64,000 nucleotides of DNA from Phytophthora quininea (GCA_011947345.1 JAAVTG010000663.1:114945-178944), one strand, 5' to 3'; counted from the first letter of the stretch, positions 44,690-56,610 are shown. Translations and numbers: made by a program. The notes: generated by a model from the letters alone, not told the origin.

Positions 44690-45960
44690 ACACTCCTGGC
44701 CAAATTAACCCCTAAGTTTTGGCTATAACTCGACGGCAACAGCGAATTTGGAGCTGCGATTTAGATAAATTGTTTCTGTCGCGAAAAGCGGCTTGTTGTT
44801 CGTGCTAACAACCTCAGTTTTGCGGTTTGAGTTTTGATCATCTACCTGGCCCAAACTTCCGGCCACCTAGCCACCATAGTGAATATTTAAGATATTTGTG
44901 GTGTCAGCCTTGAGAGCACCTCGTATCCAACCGTAGCGTTTGACGGAGTGCGGTCGCCGCCATTAGCCCTGTTCAGTTCACTTTTGTTTACGCCTAGGCA
45001 ATTACATACCACCCTGGCTTAGCGATGAAGAAAGAGGGGCGGATTCGGGGAGTACGCGAGGGAGGATCTCATTTGGGCCATTGCTAAGAAAGTCAAGCGA
45101 TCGAGGGATGCCGTCGAGCGCCCTCTTGCTGCACCTCGCTGCGGGCAGCGTACGCCGAAGCCGAAGCTCGTTGTGTTTGAGCGGCTGGCACGGCTGCTAC
45201 TGCGGAAGCTGCAGGCGGCAGCTACTCCGCCGGCCAGCTCAAGGTTGAGTGTAACTGCACGTGCAGCACCCACACTATCAGGCGCAACCTTTTGGTGTAG
45301 ACTGGCTAGTCTACACCAAAATGGAGAATATGCTGCCTCTCACGACAGCGCATAAAGCGCACCGCCTGGCCTGGGCAAAGGCCATAGTTGTCACGCCTCA
45401 CGAACAGTGGGAACGGGTAATTTCCTCGGACGAGAAAAAGTGTAACTTGGATGGGCCGGATGGCCTGCAGAGGTACTGACACGACGTGCGGCGACCATCA
45501 CGAAGGGCGATGCGGCGACAAAACGGAGGCGGGTCCGTGATGGTTTGGGGCGCTTTTAGTGCCAAGGGTAAGTCAAGGCTGGCAATACTTATCGTGGGAC
45601 AGGCTTCGGCACAGTATATCGATACTGTGTCCGAATTTTGCTTCCCTACACTCATCTAAACTACGGTGTGGAGTTTATCAACGAGCAAGATAACGCATTT
45701 ATTCATACCTCGGCGGAAACTATGGAGTTTTTCAAGGAGTAAGGGGTTTGACTGGCCAGCCAGGTCGCCGGACCTTAATCAGATCGATAACTTGTGGGCA
45801 TTATTGGCCCGCAAAGTCTATCCTAAAGGCCGGCAGTACACTAACGTTGGTGGACTTACTAGTGCTATTGAAAACGCAGAAGTGACAAGTGGAATTGTTA
45901 AGCAGAAAAGTTACAAAAGCTCATGTTTGAGCAATGGGGGTAGACACTAGCGATGGACTT
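44690..45960 (+). mobile_element. decayed Tc1/mariner-type DNA transposon
   Basis: Remnants of a DDE transposase on the plus strand in several frames. There is an HTH-like N-terminus around 45090-45290, then ISSDEKKCNLDGPDGLQRY (first catalytic Asp in SDEKK), GGGSVMVWGAFSAKGKSRL, QDNAFIHTSAET (second Asp in QDNA), and WPARSPDLNQIDNLWALLAR, where the family has NPIENLWG. The third catalytic residue has become Asp (IDN instead of IEN), and stops and shifts break the frame at 45477, 45658 and 45739. A CACTCCTGGCCAAATTAACC stretch at about 44691 may be the left terminal inverted repeat; I did not find a matching right end. Confidence 0.75.
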
Positions 45961-46090
45961 CACTCACGACACCAACAATCCTGGATATCACCTCAGCAAG
46001 TGGCGACCTTATAGCAACCGTATTACCTTTAAGCGACCTAATTACTGAGATGTTTTTTTACAATGAGCGTAGGTAGTTTAGTTGTAACTA

Positions 46091-46576
46091 TTGCTACGGG
46101 AGAGCAATTCCCGTACTACAGTACTAGATTTGCGGTGTAAAGCGGGCACAATCGCGATGATTCTGGAGATTTTTCAGCAACACAATCCGACGTGGAAGTA
46201 TGTTCGTTCAGTGGTCATCGATAAAGATTTTGTGGAGTTGCCGAAGCCGCCACGGCGGTCTAACCCGAGAACGTCATTTTCACAGAAGTGTTTTTCTTTC
46301 TACATCCGCTACTCCACGGTAGCGTACCCCACCAATCTCTCAGTGAATGTGCACCAGGTGACCGCGAGGGCTCGTTTAATGCCGGATTTAAAGTTTGTCA
46401 AGGAGATGCTGGATTCATACCCGCTGACAATGGACGAACCTTACCTTCGTGGGCGAGATTTGCAGTGTAAATGGAACACTACCCACCCACAAGACTACAG
46501 ATGCAACTTCACCATACCTCACGACCTTACGACATCACTGATAGCGACCACCGACGACTACATAACCGATGTGTAG
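46091..46576 (+). pseudogene. fragment of a MULE/ZSWIM-like transposase-derived gene
   Basis: The open stretch contains MILEIFQQHNPTWKYVRSVV followed by IDKDFVEL. This resembles the segment of MULE-type or ZSWIM1/3-like proteins common in oomycete genomes (a helix, HNPxW, then a V-x-DKDF Asp of the RNase H-like core). The rest of the domain, including the C-terminal SWIM finger, is absent or scrambled downstream. The following region to 47400 has only scraps, such as a short acidic frame at 47201-47398. Confidence 0.5.
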
Positions 46577-47950
46577 GACAATGTGAAGTTGACCAAAGAA
46601 GAAGTGAAAAGGACTTGTGAGACACATGGTAATCACGACGGACCCGCAACAAAAGCTATGTTCCTGGTAACACAGCATCGTTAAGTTATGGTTGCCGAAA
46701 AGGTTGGTCTAAGATATTGACAAACCACGTTGTTCATATTTTTAGGATTTTGTAAACTCCATGGCGTCTTTCTATCGCATTTCGAAGGAGGTCAATGGAC
46801 TGGAGAGAAATATATTCCAGTAACGTGAATTTATAATCTCGAGGAACAAAGTATCGACGGTCATAGCGCAGCAGCAACTAATGCACGGCATCACGAGCTG
46901 TCGATTCAAATCATATCAAAATTCAGAACGGCCTATTTGCAAACTCGCTTCCAGTTGCCATCAAACCAACAATCACTACTATTTGTCCAAGTGGTGGGCC
47001 ATTTGTGCCCAGATAAATGACTGAGTAACACTACCATCCAGATTTGATTGGAATACATTGTCGACGAGGCTGCAAATCGTTTAGTTTTGAGCCCCTATGT
47101 GACGGAAATTGGCTGGCCGAAGAAAACGTCGGAGCGCTGTATTTTTGATGTGGCCTTTGTTATCCTGCCAGTAAATATTAGTCGCAACCACTGAGGAGTT
47201 ATGGTTGTCCGCCTACAGCATAAGCAAAACCCGAAGGCACCCCGTATACAAGCGTTATTGTACGAGCCACCTATTGACGCAGACTACCAAGAAGAACTGG
47301 AAGTGATCTGGGAGGACGAAGATAATTTCCTTGATTTCCTTGTGAGGTCGCATACCGATTCTGTTCCTGACCTTAAAACCCTTCCACTGATCCCATAGAG
47401 TGGGCGCTATCGCCTCAGCAATCTGGCTGGAAAAGCTGCCGCATTCTCGTCATTGCTAAAGTGTACTGCTATATCAACAACACGCGTATACGAAGCCCCA
47501 ATTGTTCACGAGAATCTCGGTAGGGATTTGTTCATGCCTTCCAGCGTCCCGTGCATCTGCTGAAGATCGCTCAGCCATGAGCGAACTATTTGTCGAGCGA
47601 GAGCGGTGTTGTCTATTGGCCTGTCCAGCTATGGAGTCACCTTGTCGCTTTGTTGGTGGGGATCGATGCAAGCGTCGCCTGCCTGAGTGTACTGGACGCT
47701 CAAAAGATGAAGTCCGCTAACCTAATACTCGAGGATACTGTAGAAGCCAGATATTAGTACTTGAGGTCTCCTCTGCGTAATAAAAAATAGATGACCGCAA
47801 TTAATTGGAACCGTATCTTGTTATGGCCGCTCTGGCGTCCTCTAAGGTCGCCGAGAGGGTTGCTTTAGCAGTATGGCTGCTATTAGCACTGACGTCGAAT
47901 GGTAAATAAGGTCGCGGTAACTCCATTCATTATACGTGTGGCTGTTTTTC
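46577..47950. other. transposon-derived degenerate sequence
   Basis: No intact gene. Short frames (for example 47201-47398, ending EVIWEDEDNFLDFLVRSH) look like exon scraps of mobile-element genes, and composition is A/T-richer than in the surrounding genes. Confidence 0.4.
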
Positions 47951-49363
47951 TTAACCCCACTTTTGACCTACTTTATCTGCCGCGCGTAAACTCTCCTGGC
48001 CGTGGCTGACCGGCCCTCCTGCTTCGAGTAGACGTGTGGTGTTGATGGCCGCGTTGGCGTCGCGATCCCAGAAGGATAACAGTGGTTGATTGGACGGTGC
48101 AACATGTTTCTGGTCTCCTTCGTGACGACGCGGCCTTCTCGTCTTGGTGCGGGTACGAGGCGTTCTCAAGGGGTCAGCAGCAGTAGACAGAGTATACTCG
48201 TGCGGAACTCGTCAACCGTCACCACGGTTGCTCTCTTTTCAGCGCCTTTCGGAATCCTTTGATCGGCACAGACGAATGGCCTTTCGATCCAGGTGGGCAG
48301 CTCCAATTGCTGTACTCCATCAGCACATCTGCGCTTGGCGAGCGCGTTCAGCATCTTTTCTTTCATTCGTTTCAGGAAGAACTTCCACTTCAGAAACGAG
48401 TGCGTTCGCATGAACCCCAACAGGAGGTGCATGTGCTCAAACACGTAGTCGCGACAAGTCAGGTAATCGCCGAAGCTGTTGTATTTAAAAGAGGGCATTA
48501 TATCCATGAAGAATTTGTAGTGTTGCTCGCGTCTTTAAGGTTTTTGTGCGAGGTCCGTTAAGAGTTCATACCAGCAAGGTGTTGGTACTCTTTCGGATGG
48601 GTGCTTACAACTGCTTGGCCAGCACGGTGTCTGCCAGCACAAGGGCGTCGTCCTCCTTTTTTCGCTTCTCTAGACGTTGTCGAACAAAGTAGCTGGGGAG
48701 ACCCTCTCGTATCATTTGCCGACGCACCATTTTCTTGTTGCGGTTTCTATGATTGCGCGCCCGTTGTCGCTCGAGGGCCGACTTGGTCGGAGCAATCTGG
48801 TCTTGAGAGACAGTGCGAAAACCCGGATCGATACCCACCTGCATATGCGAGGGAAGTGCTTGCCAACCAAGTCCGGATGCTCGTTCCTCTCGCCCTCTGT
48901 CGCCAACTCTGCTTCTGTCTTGTGTTAGAAGGACAGTCGCATTACATCTATTTGTAGGGGCTTGGCAGGCAAATTTGCGATGGGCGGTCTCCAAGGCGCC
49001 GACGACGAAGACACGACGTAAAAACCCTCTTGATGGTTTGGGAAGTCTGGCCACTGGCGCATGCGGAGTTGGCGCTGGCTCCGTTCTTCTAGAGGCGCTT
49101 GCACTCATGGCACCTCTCGCACGTATGTCTGGGGCTGCATCGCTACCGGCTGCTGGCGTCCCGGCCTTACCTGCCCTCGTTAAAAGCGAGATGCATTCCA
49201 AACTTGTCCATGACGGACACAAAACACCTCTCACTCTCATTACGCTTAATATACACATGTACTCTTCGCTCACACCCTCAAACTTAAGAAACCTCATAAA
49301 TGCCACCACTGCTGTTGCCTTTGCGGGCTTGATGTTGCCGGCCGCCAACTCCTTTAAACCCAT
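47951..49363 (-). pseudogene. decayed Fanzor (eukaryotic TnpB-like) nuclease gene
   Basis: Fanzors are eukaryotic relatives of the RNA-guided nuclease TnpB, carried by transposons. Three separate minus-strand frames show the split RuvC site in the right order. RuvC-I is VGIDPGFRTVSQDQ (about 48837-48796), followed by a Lys/Arg-rich helix FVRQRLEKRKKEDD. RuvC-II is ATVVTVDEFRTS (about 48230-48195), preceded by FLKWKFFLKRMKEKMLNALA. RuvC-III is SFWDRDANAAINTTRLLEAG (about 48072-48013), the WDRDxNxAxN ending of the family. The acidic residues D, E and D are all still readable, but the zinc-ribbon Cys pairs between II and III are not, and frames change at least twice. A non-coding guide RNA or element ends could not be identified. 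Confidence 0.6.
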
Positions 49364-50141
49364 GTCTCTCTAGTCGGATAGACGGAAGATTTGCGAGTGA
49401 TATGTTTTTGACTGCCGTTTTGAGAGGAGATACACATATTTAACGGAGCTTTCCGACCCGATACGACGGAATGGCTGGCTTACATGGCTTGCCTTTTCTC
49501 TAGACATGTCATTGGTCAAAACTTGGGATCAGATGCGTAGCGATTGGTTGATAATATCTATTAGATTTTTATTGGTTTTTACCTTCATCATGTTGTATTT
49601 GGTGCCCATTTCCGAGCACTACTATCATATGATCTTCGTCGCTTTTCGAGAAGTCTAATTAACACGGAAACAACCTTCCTTAATCAACGGTAGGCAGATT
49701 TATTGAAGACTGCAGCTCCGAGACTTGGCAAAACTGGGGCTGTCCGGTGGAGGAAGTCGTTCCACTGAGCCTCGGCGGAGAATTTCCCGGTGCGAGTCGT
49801 ACGTTGTGAGGATCCTTCGACTTGCCTTGGCCACCTGAATAGGAGCCACCTCGGTCAGTTGCCGCAAAGGAGGCGGATCTGTGGCGGAAGACCATCCTGT
49901 CCGGTGGTCGGCTGCAGTAGACTATTAGATCGATGGTCTCGCGCTCATAACATTATGGTTAAAGTTCTCACCTCGGTCAGGTATAAGCGTTTGGTTAGAA
50001 CTCGATGCAGCAGACGACATGGTCTTCACGCGCTCATACGCCAAGCAAAAGAACAACTACACGGAATCGCTATGGACCCGCTACCTTATCCACTTGAAAT
50101 AGCTCTCTTCGGTTCATGTGGATGTCAACTCCCAACTGGTT
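49364..50141. other. intergenic stretch, no supported gene
   Basis: No family motif on either strand; it is the flank of the transposon-rich region and the 3' side of the methyltransferase gene. Confidence 0.45.
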
Positions 50142-51957
50142 TTAGCAACACTCTAGCCATGCAACCGTCTCGATATGGGGTGTATGTGGCAGCATATCCA
50201 CTGGCTGCAAGTGCTTCATGGTGTAGGCTCCAGTTTCTCCGACTTCAGGTTTGGCCGGGGCACACAACGTTTCGAGGTCGGCAACCTGCGAGTGGGGATT
50301 GCACGAAACGTAGCAAATGTATCGCGGCGCCAGTCGACGCAACATCCTAATCAACTTTTGTGCAGACCGGCGCGCGGAGGGTCCACAATGACCATGTCGG
50401 GGCGAGCAGAATCGCCTACAATCTGAGCAAGCAGTTTGTCCTCATCCCAATTCTTTGCCAGGTCGACACTGAAGAACTGCATTTGCTCCGAAGAGTAGCC
50501 GTTTAGACTCGCGTTCACCTTTGCTCGCTCCACTGCTGCTTCCACTAACTCAAATCCAACGACTCTCTTTGCGTGGCCACCCATACAGATGCCGATGCTT
50601 CCAACGCCGCAAAGAGGTCCCACACGACAGGCTTCTCTGGCAAGGCCGCCATGAAGTGTTGGATCTCGCCGTACAGAATTCCTGCCTGGACCGAATTCGG
50701 TTGGAAGAACGAGTCGAACGAAACTTCAAAGCGATGGCCCAAGATCGAGTCCTCGAGGCTGGCTCGGCCATACAAAACTCGCTCCAACTTTGCGCCTTCA
50801 GTTTTGCCGCGATGGCGCTGCGCCTCACTATCCAAACTCTCGACAACCGAAACTAATTGCGGGGCACCTTCAGCTTCTCTCTCGTACTCGTGGACGAGAT
50901 CCCCCACAAGAGTCTTGAGCAACACACTTTGATCATTCTCGAAAGTGGTCGTCACCAACCCAAGCATGATCTCAGCAAGACCATCGCCATTCACGCCTCG
51001 TCGAAGCACTATCTGCTTCAGAAAACCTTCGTGGGTAGTAAAGTCATACGCTTGGATGCCAGCGTCCTCGCATCGTGCCACCAATTGCTGCAGCAAACGA
51101 TTACAGCTCGATTCCTGTAGCAGACACTGGTCAAGCGACAAAATCCTCGGATTCCACGTCACTCGCTTTCTGCGTCCTTTGCCTTTGCCGCTCATTTGCT
51201 TCGCTCTGCGCACGCCAACTGAAGGAGTTGGAAAGAGTCCGACCGTGAACGGATACCGAGGAGCTTCAACGTCTCCGTCCTCCTTCGGCTTGTCTTGATC
51301 CAGCAACCACCGTCCAGTACTGCACGTGAACTCCATCTTGTTGCGGTAGTGGTAAATCGAATCTTCTTGTCCACTTTCAACGCCCAGAATCTTGTGAAGT
51401 TGCATGTCTGGCGAGTGCTTTCTGTTGGTGAACAGCTCCTCAATCCATTTTTGCTTCTCGACCAGTTGCTGCTCGTACTTGACATGTTGCAGTTTGCAGC
51501 CTCCACAGACCCCAAAGTACTTTTCACAGAGAGGTTTTACTCTCTGCTGGTTGGGCTGGGAGACGTCTATTAGCTGGCCGAAGAGCGGCCAGGCATCTCG
51601 GGAGTCTTCCGCAGCAAACTTGTGTCTGGTCTGGACGTCTCGGTCCCAGATTTCAACCTGCACTTGGTCTCCGGGGGCTGCAAACGGTACCACCACCTGC
51701 ATCTTCACATCTTGGTCGGAGGTGAAGGTGCCGATACCGTCGCCGTGCGCGTTGAGCCCGTCGATCGCCTGCAGTATGTAGCATTAGAATGGGTGAAACA
51801 ATGACACATTTGCCCCAAAATGGATGGCTGGGAATGGATCAACATGCGTACGAGAGCTATTGTACGTTTGGCATTAGTCGGCGCAGACGTCGAGGCGGAA
51901 GCAGTCGAGAAGCGTCGAGTTATCGCGCGTGGAGCGGAGCGCTGCAGCCACCGCATC
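50142..51957 (-). CDS. TrmA/RlmD-family tRNA (uracil-5-)-methyltransferase
   Basis: Transfers a methyl group from AdoMet to C5 of uridine, in tRNA for the TRMT2 branch. Exon 1 (51957-51852) encodes MRWLQRSAPRAITRRFSTAS, a targeting-peptide-like start. An 83-base GT-AG intron (51769-51851) leads to a TRAM-like segment AIDGLNAHGDGIGTF. An iron-sulphur-type Cys set follows in CEKYFGVCGGCKLQHVKYEQ. The C-terminal Rossmann part has FEVSFDSFFQPN, GVGSIGICMGG, GFELVEAAVERAKVNA, VIVDPPRAGLHK, the catalytic Cys in ICYVSCNPH, and the base Glu in HIETVAWLE. Single bases are missing near 50590 (TTT) and 50350 (AAAA); the motifs are continuous across both. The targeting peptide suggests a mitochondrial role, by inference. 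Confidence 0.88.
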
Positions 51958-52258
51958 GTTTGGCCCGCAGCACCGGACCAATTGACCGAAATGTGTGATG
52001 TACACAATGTATCCATCCAATCTGTGCAGACTGCAACTTGTCTTTCCGATCACATCACATGGTAATCTGCTTCGCCACGAAGTTCACGAAGCGATTCAAC
52101 AGTGACTGACCTTATAGCCGCGCTTCGAGGTAATCTGCTGCACCACGAAGATCACGAGGCCACGTACTCCAGTAGGCATTCCCATGTCAAAGCAAACAAA
52201 CTGGAATCGTATCAGCTCTCTCTCTCACTTTGGAATTTACCACTCCCCGACCGTCGCC

Positions 52259-53229
52259 ATGAGCTGCAACCTCCAACCGCCCAACATGCACTTGCTCAGC
52301 GACTCGGTCATCGGCTCGGTCGTGTGTCGCTCCAACTCGCACCAGCCAGAGTCTTCTTCAGCGCTGGGAAAAAGGACTTTGTGGACGACATGCTCAAGAC
52401 GCTCACGACTGCACCGCTGACGGGACACAAGCGACTGCAGTCACCGACAAACAAGCCGCGGAAGCGCATGAAAGCTATCGATCTGGCTACCCCCAAGATC
52501 CGACGAGAACGGTGCCGAGCCAACCAAGAGCGATACAGAGAGAAGCAGCGCAAGTACACCGAGACCCTGGACGAGACTGTCAAGCAGCTGCGGGAGGACG
52601 TTAAGATCCTCGAGAACTGCAAGCTGAACGTCGCCTCCACCACCCCCACCAACGAATCCATCTGGTACATTGCGGCCGAGTACTTTCGGCTCTTTCGATC
52701 CGGCTACATGGTGTCTCTCACCTCCGAGGAGACGAGCAATGAGGTATTGACAGAGCCTCACGCACAGCTCGAGTTCCTGCGGTCCAATATGGTGCCGGAC
52801 GTGACTGACGGTTTGCTGTGTGGAGCGGAGGCGATCCTCGACAACTGGAGACTCTTGTCGCTGTATTTCAATAACGTGGGCGTGCAGCTGAAGCGCCTGG
52901 AGAAGGCCCCTGGGAACTCGCTGGTTGCCACGACCGTCATCAGATTCACCATCCGCGAGAACACGCTGAAAAGAGTCTTCCCGCACCTTATGAACGGCAA
53001 GAAGGACAAGGGAGCTCTCGCTGCGAAACTACTGGACCGGCGTTTTGTGCTGCGTGGGTTGGTGCGATTCGACTGGGACGGCCGAACCAGACGCGTCGTC
53101 CGGATCGAGTCCAAGGCGGATCTGCTGCGTCCGATGCTGCGCATTTTCGGCAACCTCAAGGACGTGGAGACAGTGTTTGCGGACGCCTGCGTCTCACTTT
53201 GGTTCACGATTACGGCACGGTATGACTAG
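52259..53229 (+). CDS. Cys-type bZIP transcription factor A
   Basis: First of a five-member cluster. The N-terminus MSCNLQPPNMHLLSDSVIGS is shared with the others. One A is missing from the AAAAA run near 52370, before KDFVDDMLKTL and TGHKRLQS. The basic region is KIRRERCRANQERYREKQRK followed by a heptad helix TETLDETVKQLREDVKILEN. The Asn that contacts DNA in ordinary bZIPs (NxxxxxxxR) is Cys here, with the Arg eight residues on kept. The conserved C-terminal domain follows: IAAEYFRLFRSGYM, QLEFLRSNMVPDVTDGLLCG, VRFDWDGRTRRVVRIES. The extreme C-terminus (VSLWFTITARYD) diverges from the others, which end near ITPEC. A Cys in this position has been reported for oomycete bZIPs. Confidence 0.82.
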
Positions 53230-53502
53230 CAGCATATCCTCTTGGAACTTGTACATGATAGTAAACCACTTGTTGTCGAATGTCAAAGCATTCTGGCCGC
53301 ACTATCGCGACGCACAACCAACAGCTGGGCGTGACTCATACAAAGTTCGGTGTCTACGAACCCTCGTGATCCCCACTTTCGCTTTCCTCATTTGCACGCA
53401 ATCGATGATGACCTCACATAATTTCACCGCCTATACTGTCGCGAGAATCACGCGGCGTGAGTCGCTACTTTGGAATTCGCCGCCGACCGCGCCAGTCTTA
53501 CG
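53230..53502. other. intergenic stretch between bZIP genes A and B
   Basis: No gene motif; presumably the promoter of bZIP B, which begins at 53503. Confidence 0.45.
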
Positions 53503-54553
53503 ATGGCCAGCTCCCTGCAGCCACCCAACAGCCACTCGCTCAGCGACGACATCGTCGGAGGCTTGGTGAGAAGCTCCAGACCTGCTCTTTGGACGCACCC
53601 GCTGCGAACTTCAGACGCTGCTCCTAGCGGGTCGCCCTCTGTTCGAGGACGTTCTAGCGAGAGCGGAGACGCCACTCGAGACTCAAGACGTTGCCGGTCA
53701 CAAGAGACTGCCGTCTATTGACAGAGTTGCAGACATCTCCCCTGTGAACAACAAGAAAGGACGACGAGACAATCAGGAGCAGCAACAGAAAGCCACCAAC
53801 GGAGCGGCCAAGACCCGTCGAGAGAGATGCAGAATCAACCAGGCCAGATACAGAGACCGACAGCGGCTGCACGCGGTGGTGATGGAGGACAATATTCAGC
53901 ACCTCAAGGGCGAGATCTACAAGCTGGAGCTCAAGAAACAGAGCCTCGTGGCCAGCACCCCCACCAACGAGAGCGTCTGGAACGTGGCGGCCGAGTACTT
54001 CCGGCTCTTTCGCCACGGCTACATGATGCCACCGATAGTGGAGCCTTCAGCCTACGGAAGTGTTTGGACGGAGACCCACGCGCAGTTGGAGTTCCTCCAG
54101 AAGACGATGACGTTGGACGTGATGGACGGGGATTTGTGCGGTGCCGAGGCCATCCTAGAGAGCTGGAGACTGCTGTCGCTTTACCACAAGGACGTAGACG
54201 TTCAATTGCGGAGACTGAATAAGGGTCCTGGAGACTCGCTGGTCGCTATGATCTCAACCAGTTTGACCATCACGAACAACACACTGCAGCAACTGTACCC
54301 GCACTTGGCTAGCGACCAGTACAAGCAGAATGAGTTTGCTGAGAAGCTACAGGGTCAGCGAATCGTGATGAAGGGATCGGTGCGCTTCGACTGGGACCAA
54401 GTCCACGGTCGCGTAGTGCGGATGGAGTGGAAAACAGACATGCTGACTCCCATGCTGCGGTTGCTGGGCAGCCTCAAGGACGTGGCGCTGGTGTTTGACG
54501 GAGCATTTATTACGCCAGAGTGCAGAATAGTTTTAAGCGACCGTCGTAGCTAA
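53503..54553 (+). CDS. Cys-type bZIP transcription factor B
   Basis: Start MASSLQPPNSHSLSDDIVGG at 53503. A frame change in the next 60 bases leads to LFEDVLARAETPLETQDVAG, then HKRLPS. The basic region is KTRRERCRINQARYRDRQRL, again with Cys at the Asn position, and the helix is VMEDNIQHLKGEIYKLELKK. The C-terminal domain is complete: VAAEYFRLFRHGYMMPP, QLEFLQKTMTLDVMDGDLCG, ITNNTLQQLYPHLASDQ, VRFDWDQVHGRVVRMEW, ALVFDGAFITPECRIVL. It is in tandem with A and convergent with C, whose end lies only 23 bases away. Confidence 0.85.
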
Positions 54554-54575
54554 GGAGGGAATGGTATTCAGTGAT

Positions 54576-55601
54576 TTACACGACAAACTTTAGCTCTGGA
54601 GACAGCGCTGCTCCGCTGAAAACTCGAGCCACGGCTCGGAGGTTTCCTAGCACGCCGAGCATCGGTGAGAGCAAGTCCGCAGTGGATTCCATCCTCACGA
54701 CTCGCCCGTTGTTGTTGTCCCAGTCAATCCGGACGGACCCGCGCACCACAAACCGCTTGTTCAACATCTTCAAGCCAACTGCCGTCCATTCCTCGCGCTC
54801 CACCAAGTGGGGGTACACGTACTGGAGCGTGTTCTCCGTAATGGTGAGACTGGTCGAGGTCTTCGCCACTAGAGACTCTCCCGGCCCCTTCTCCAGCCGC
54901 TTGAGCTTCACTTGCAAGTCCTTGTGGTAGAGCGAGAGCAGCCGCCAGTTCTCGAGGATGGCCTCGGCACCGCACAAGTCTCCGTCCGTCACGTCGGTCG
55001 CCATGGTCTTTTGCATGAACTCCAGCTGAACGTGAGAATGACACGCACTCTTCACGTCCGAGGCCGGATCCATCAACGGCACCATGTAGCCGTGGCGAAA
55101 GAGCCGGAAGTACTCGGCCGCGACGTTCCACACTGTCTCGTTGGTCGGCGCGCAGCGGATGATCGTCATCTTGTCGACCTCGCGTTTGTAGATTTCCTCC
55201 TTGAGCTGCTGGATGCTCTCTTGCAGCCCCACCGCGTATTTGCGCTGTCGGTTCCGGTAGCGAGCCTGGTTGATTCGACATCGCTCCTTCCGAGTCTTTG
55301 GCGCAGGTGTCGTCAATGCTTGGCGGTTGACCGATGAATCATCCTCGGTTTGCTCGAATTTGGGTCTCTCGTCTGCCATAGCTTCATAAGCTCGTCGCTT
55401 ATGACCCGCATGGACCCTCAACTCGTCCCCGTCACCACCCCAGCGATCAGTTCAAGCGACTGAGGTTTCGTCGGATAGTTCGACCCCCAGTGCTTGACGA
55501 CGCTGGAGCGGCTGTAGGGGGACACGCTGCGCTGCATGACGTCGCCAATGACGACGTCGCTGAGGGAGCTGCTGTTCGGTGGGTAGAGAGCTGGTCGCCA
55601 T
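54576..55601 (-). CDS. Cys-type bZIP transcription factor C
   Basis: The basic region and C-terminal domain are uninterrupted (54576-55421): TRKERCRINQARYRNRQRKY, with Cys at the Asn position, then LQESIQQLKEEIYKREVDK, VAAEYFRLFRHGYMVPLMDP, QLEFMQKTMATDVTDGDLCG and VRIDWDNNNGRVVRMES. The N-terminus, from the ATG at 55601 (MATSSL), recovers the family start in other frames: YPPNSSSLSDVVIGDVMQRS, then AGHKRR. Two frame changes near 55580 and 55435 are therefore implied. If those are real, translation would start at an internal site and lose only the N-terminal leader. Confidence 0.82.
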
Positions 55602-56041
55602 GGTTGTGCTCGGCACCTTGGCGGATGAATGGAAAGTGGGGCTGCTGCTAGTCACGAGCTCATTATCGCATCTTTGGATGACACCGTCTGGTATGCAGCT
55701 GTCGCGTGAAGGCACTGGGCTGTCATCGCTGATCGCGATCCCACACGCTTGTTGCGTTATTGAGTCAACTTGGATGTCGTGAATCCGCAGACTTTCTGCA
55801 CCACGTCACGTTGGCGTTGTTCATCTCAACAAGCAACACATCTGGCTGCGTGCCGTCGAGGTAAAATTCGGATCAGCGCAAGCAATGATGCCGAACGCTC
55901 CTACGCCACGTGGAGTAAAGCTCGCTAGGAGCTATTCGCAGTCGTCTCTCCGTTGGACTCTACAGTCAGGAGAGATACAGGCTCTGTCAAACCACGATTC
56001 ACGCCATCGAGGCTTCCTAATAGCTGCAGCATTAGCGCTCG
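55602..56041. other. intergenic stretch, no supported gene
   Basis: No family motif seen on either strand; flanked by bZIP C and a bZIP relic. Confidence 0.45.
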
Positions 56042-56610
56042 CTAGCATGTCAACCCGGGACTCCATAATCGCTGATGGAGCAAAGAACTGCCGAGCTGCC
56101 ACAGCTTCAGGTCGCTAACCAAGTGAGGGTTCAGGTGCCGTAGCGTACTCTCTGTGACTGTGAGACTCAGTGTGGTCGTGGCGACGAGCGAGTCTCCAGG
56201 ACCTTGCTGCAGCCTCTTGGGATGGAGATGTAAGTCCTTGTGGTGGAATGACAACGTTTTCCAATGCTGCAGGATTTCTTGTGGACCGCAGAGAGTTCCG
56301 TCCGTCACATCCACTGCCATTGCTCGTTGGAAGAAGTCGAGTTGGGCATCACGCCGCCCCGGACTCGGTATTTCGTTGGAGATGGGTGGACAGTCGAAAG
56401 TACTCGGCCACGACACTCCACGCCGTTCGGCTTGTCGAGGTGCAGCAAATAGCCGCCTGCCTTCGGATTTCGAGGTCATAGACTTCATCTCGCAGTTCTT
56501 GGACGTGGTGTGCCAGGCCCTGCTTGCTCCTGTAACGAGCTTGGTTGCGGCGACCTTATTCTCTGCGGTGTGCGATAGCTTCGGCAGTGTTTATCAAACC
56601 CATTCGACTT
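56042..56610 (-). pseudogene. bZIP relic D, truncated
   Basis: Matches the cluster family but is incomplete. It reads NQARYRSKQGLAHHVQELRD with EVYDLEIRRQ (second half of the basic region and the helix), then TAWSVVAEYFRLSTHLQ where the relatives have FRLFRHGY. After a frame change near 56370 it continues with AQLDFFQRAMAVDVTDGTLC, KTLSFHHKDLHLHPKRLQQG, SLVATTTLSLTVTESTLRHL and NPHLVSD. It then stops at 56042 before the FDWD block. The RRERC half of the basic region reads HRRE-stop. Loss of both ends goes beyond the single-base gaps common in this window, so it looks like a genuine pseudogene. Confidence 0.65.

Noticed and set aside
49790..50350. 186-codon plus-strand frame
   Set aside because: Overlaps the C-terminal exon of the tRNA methyltransferase in antisense; no motif of its own.
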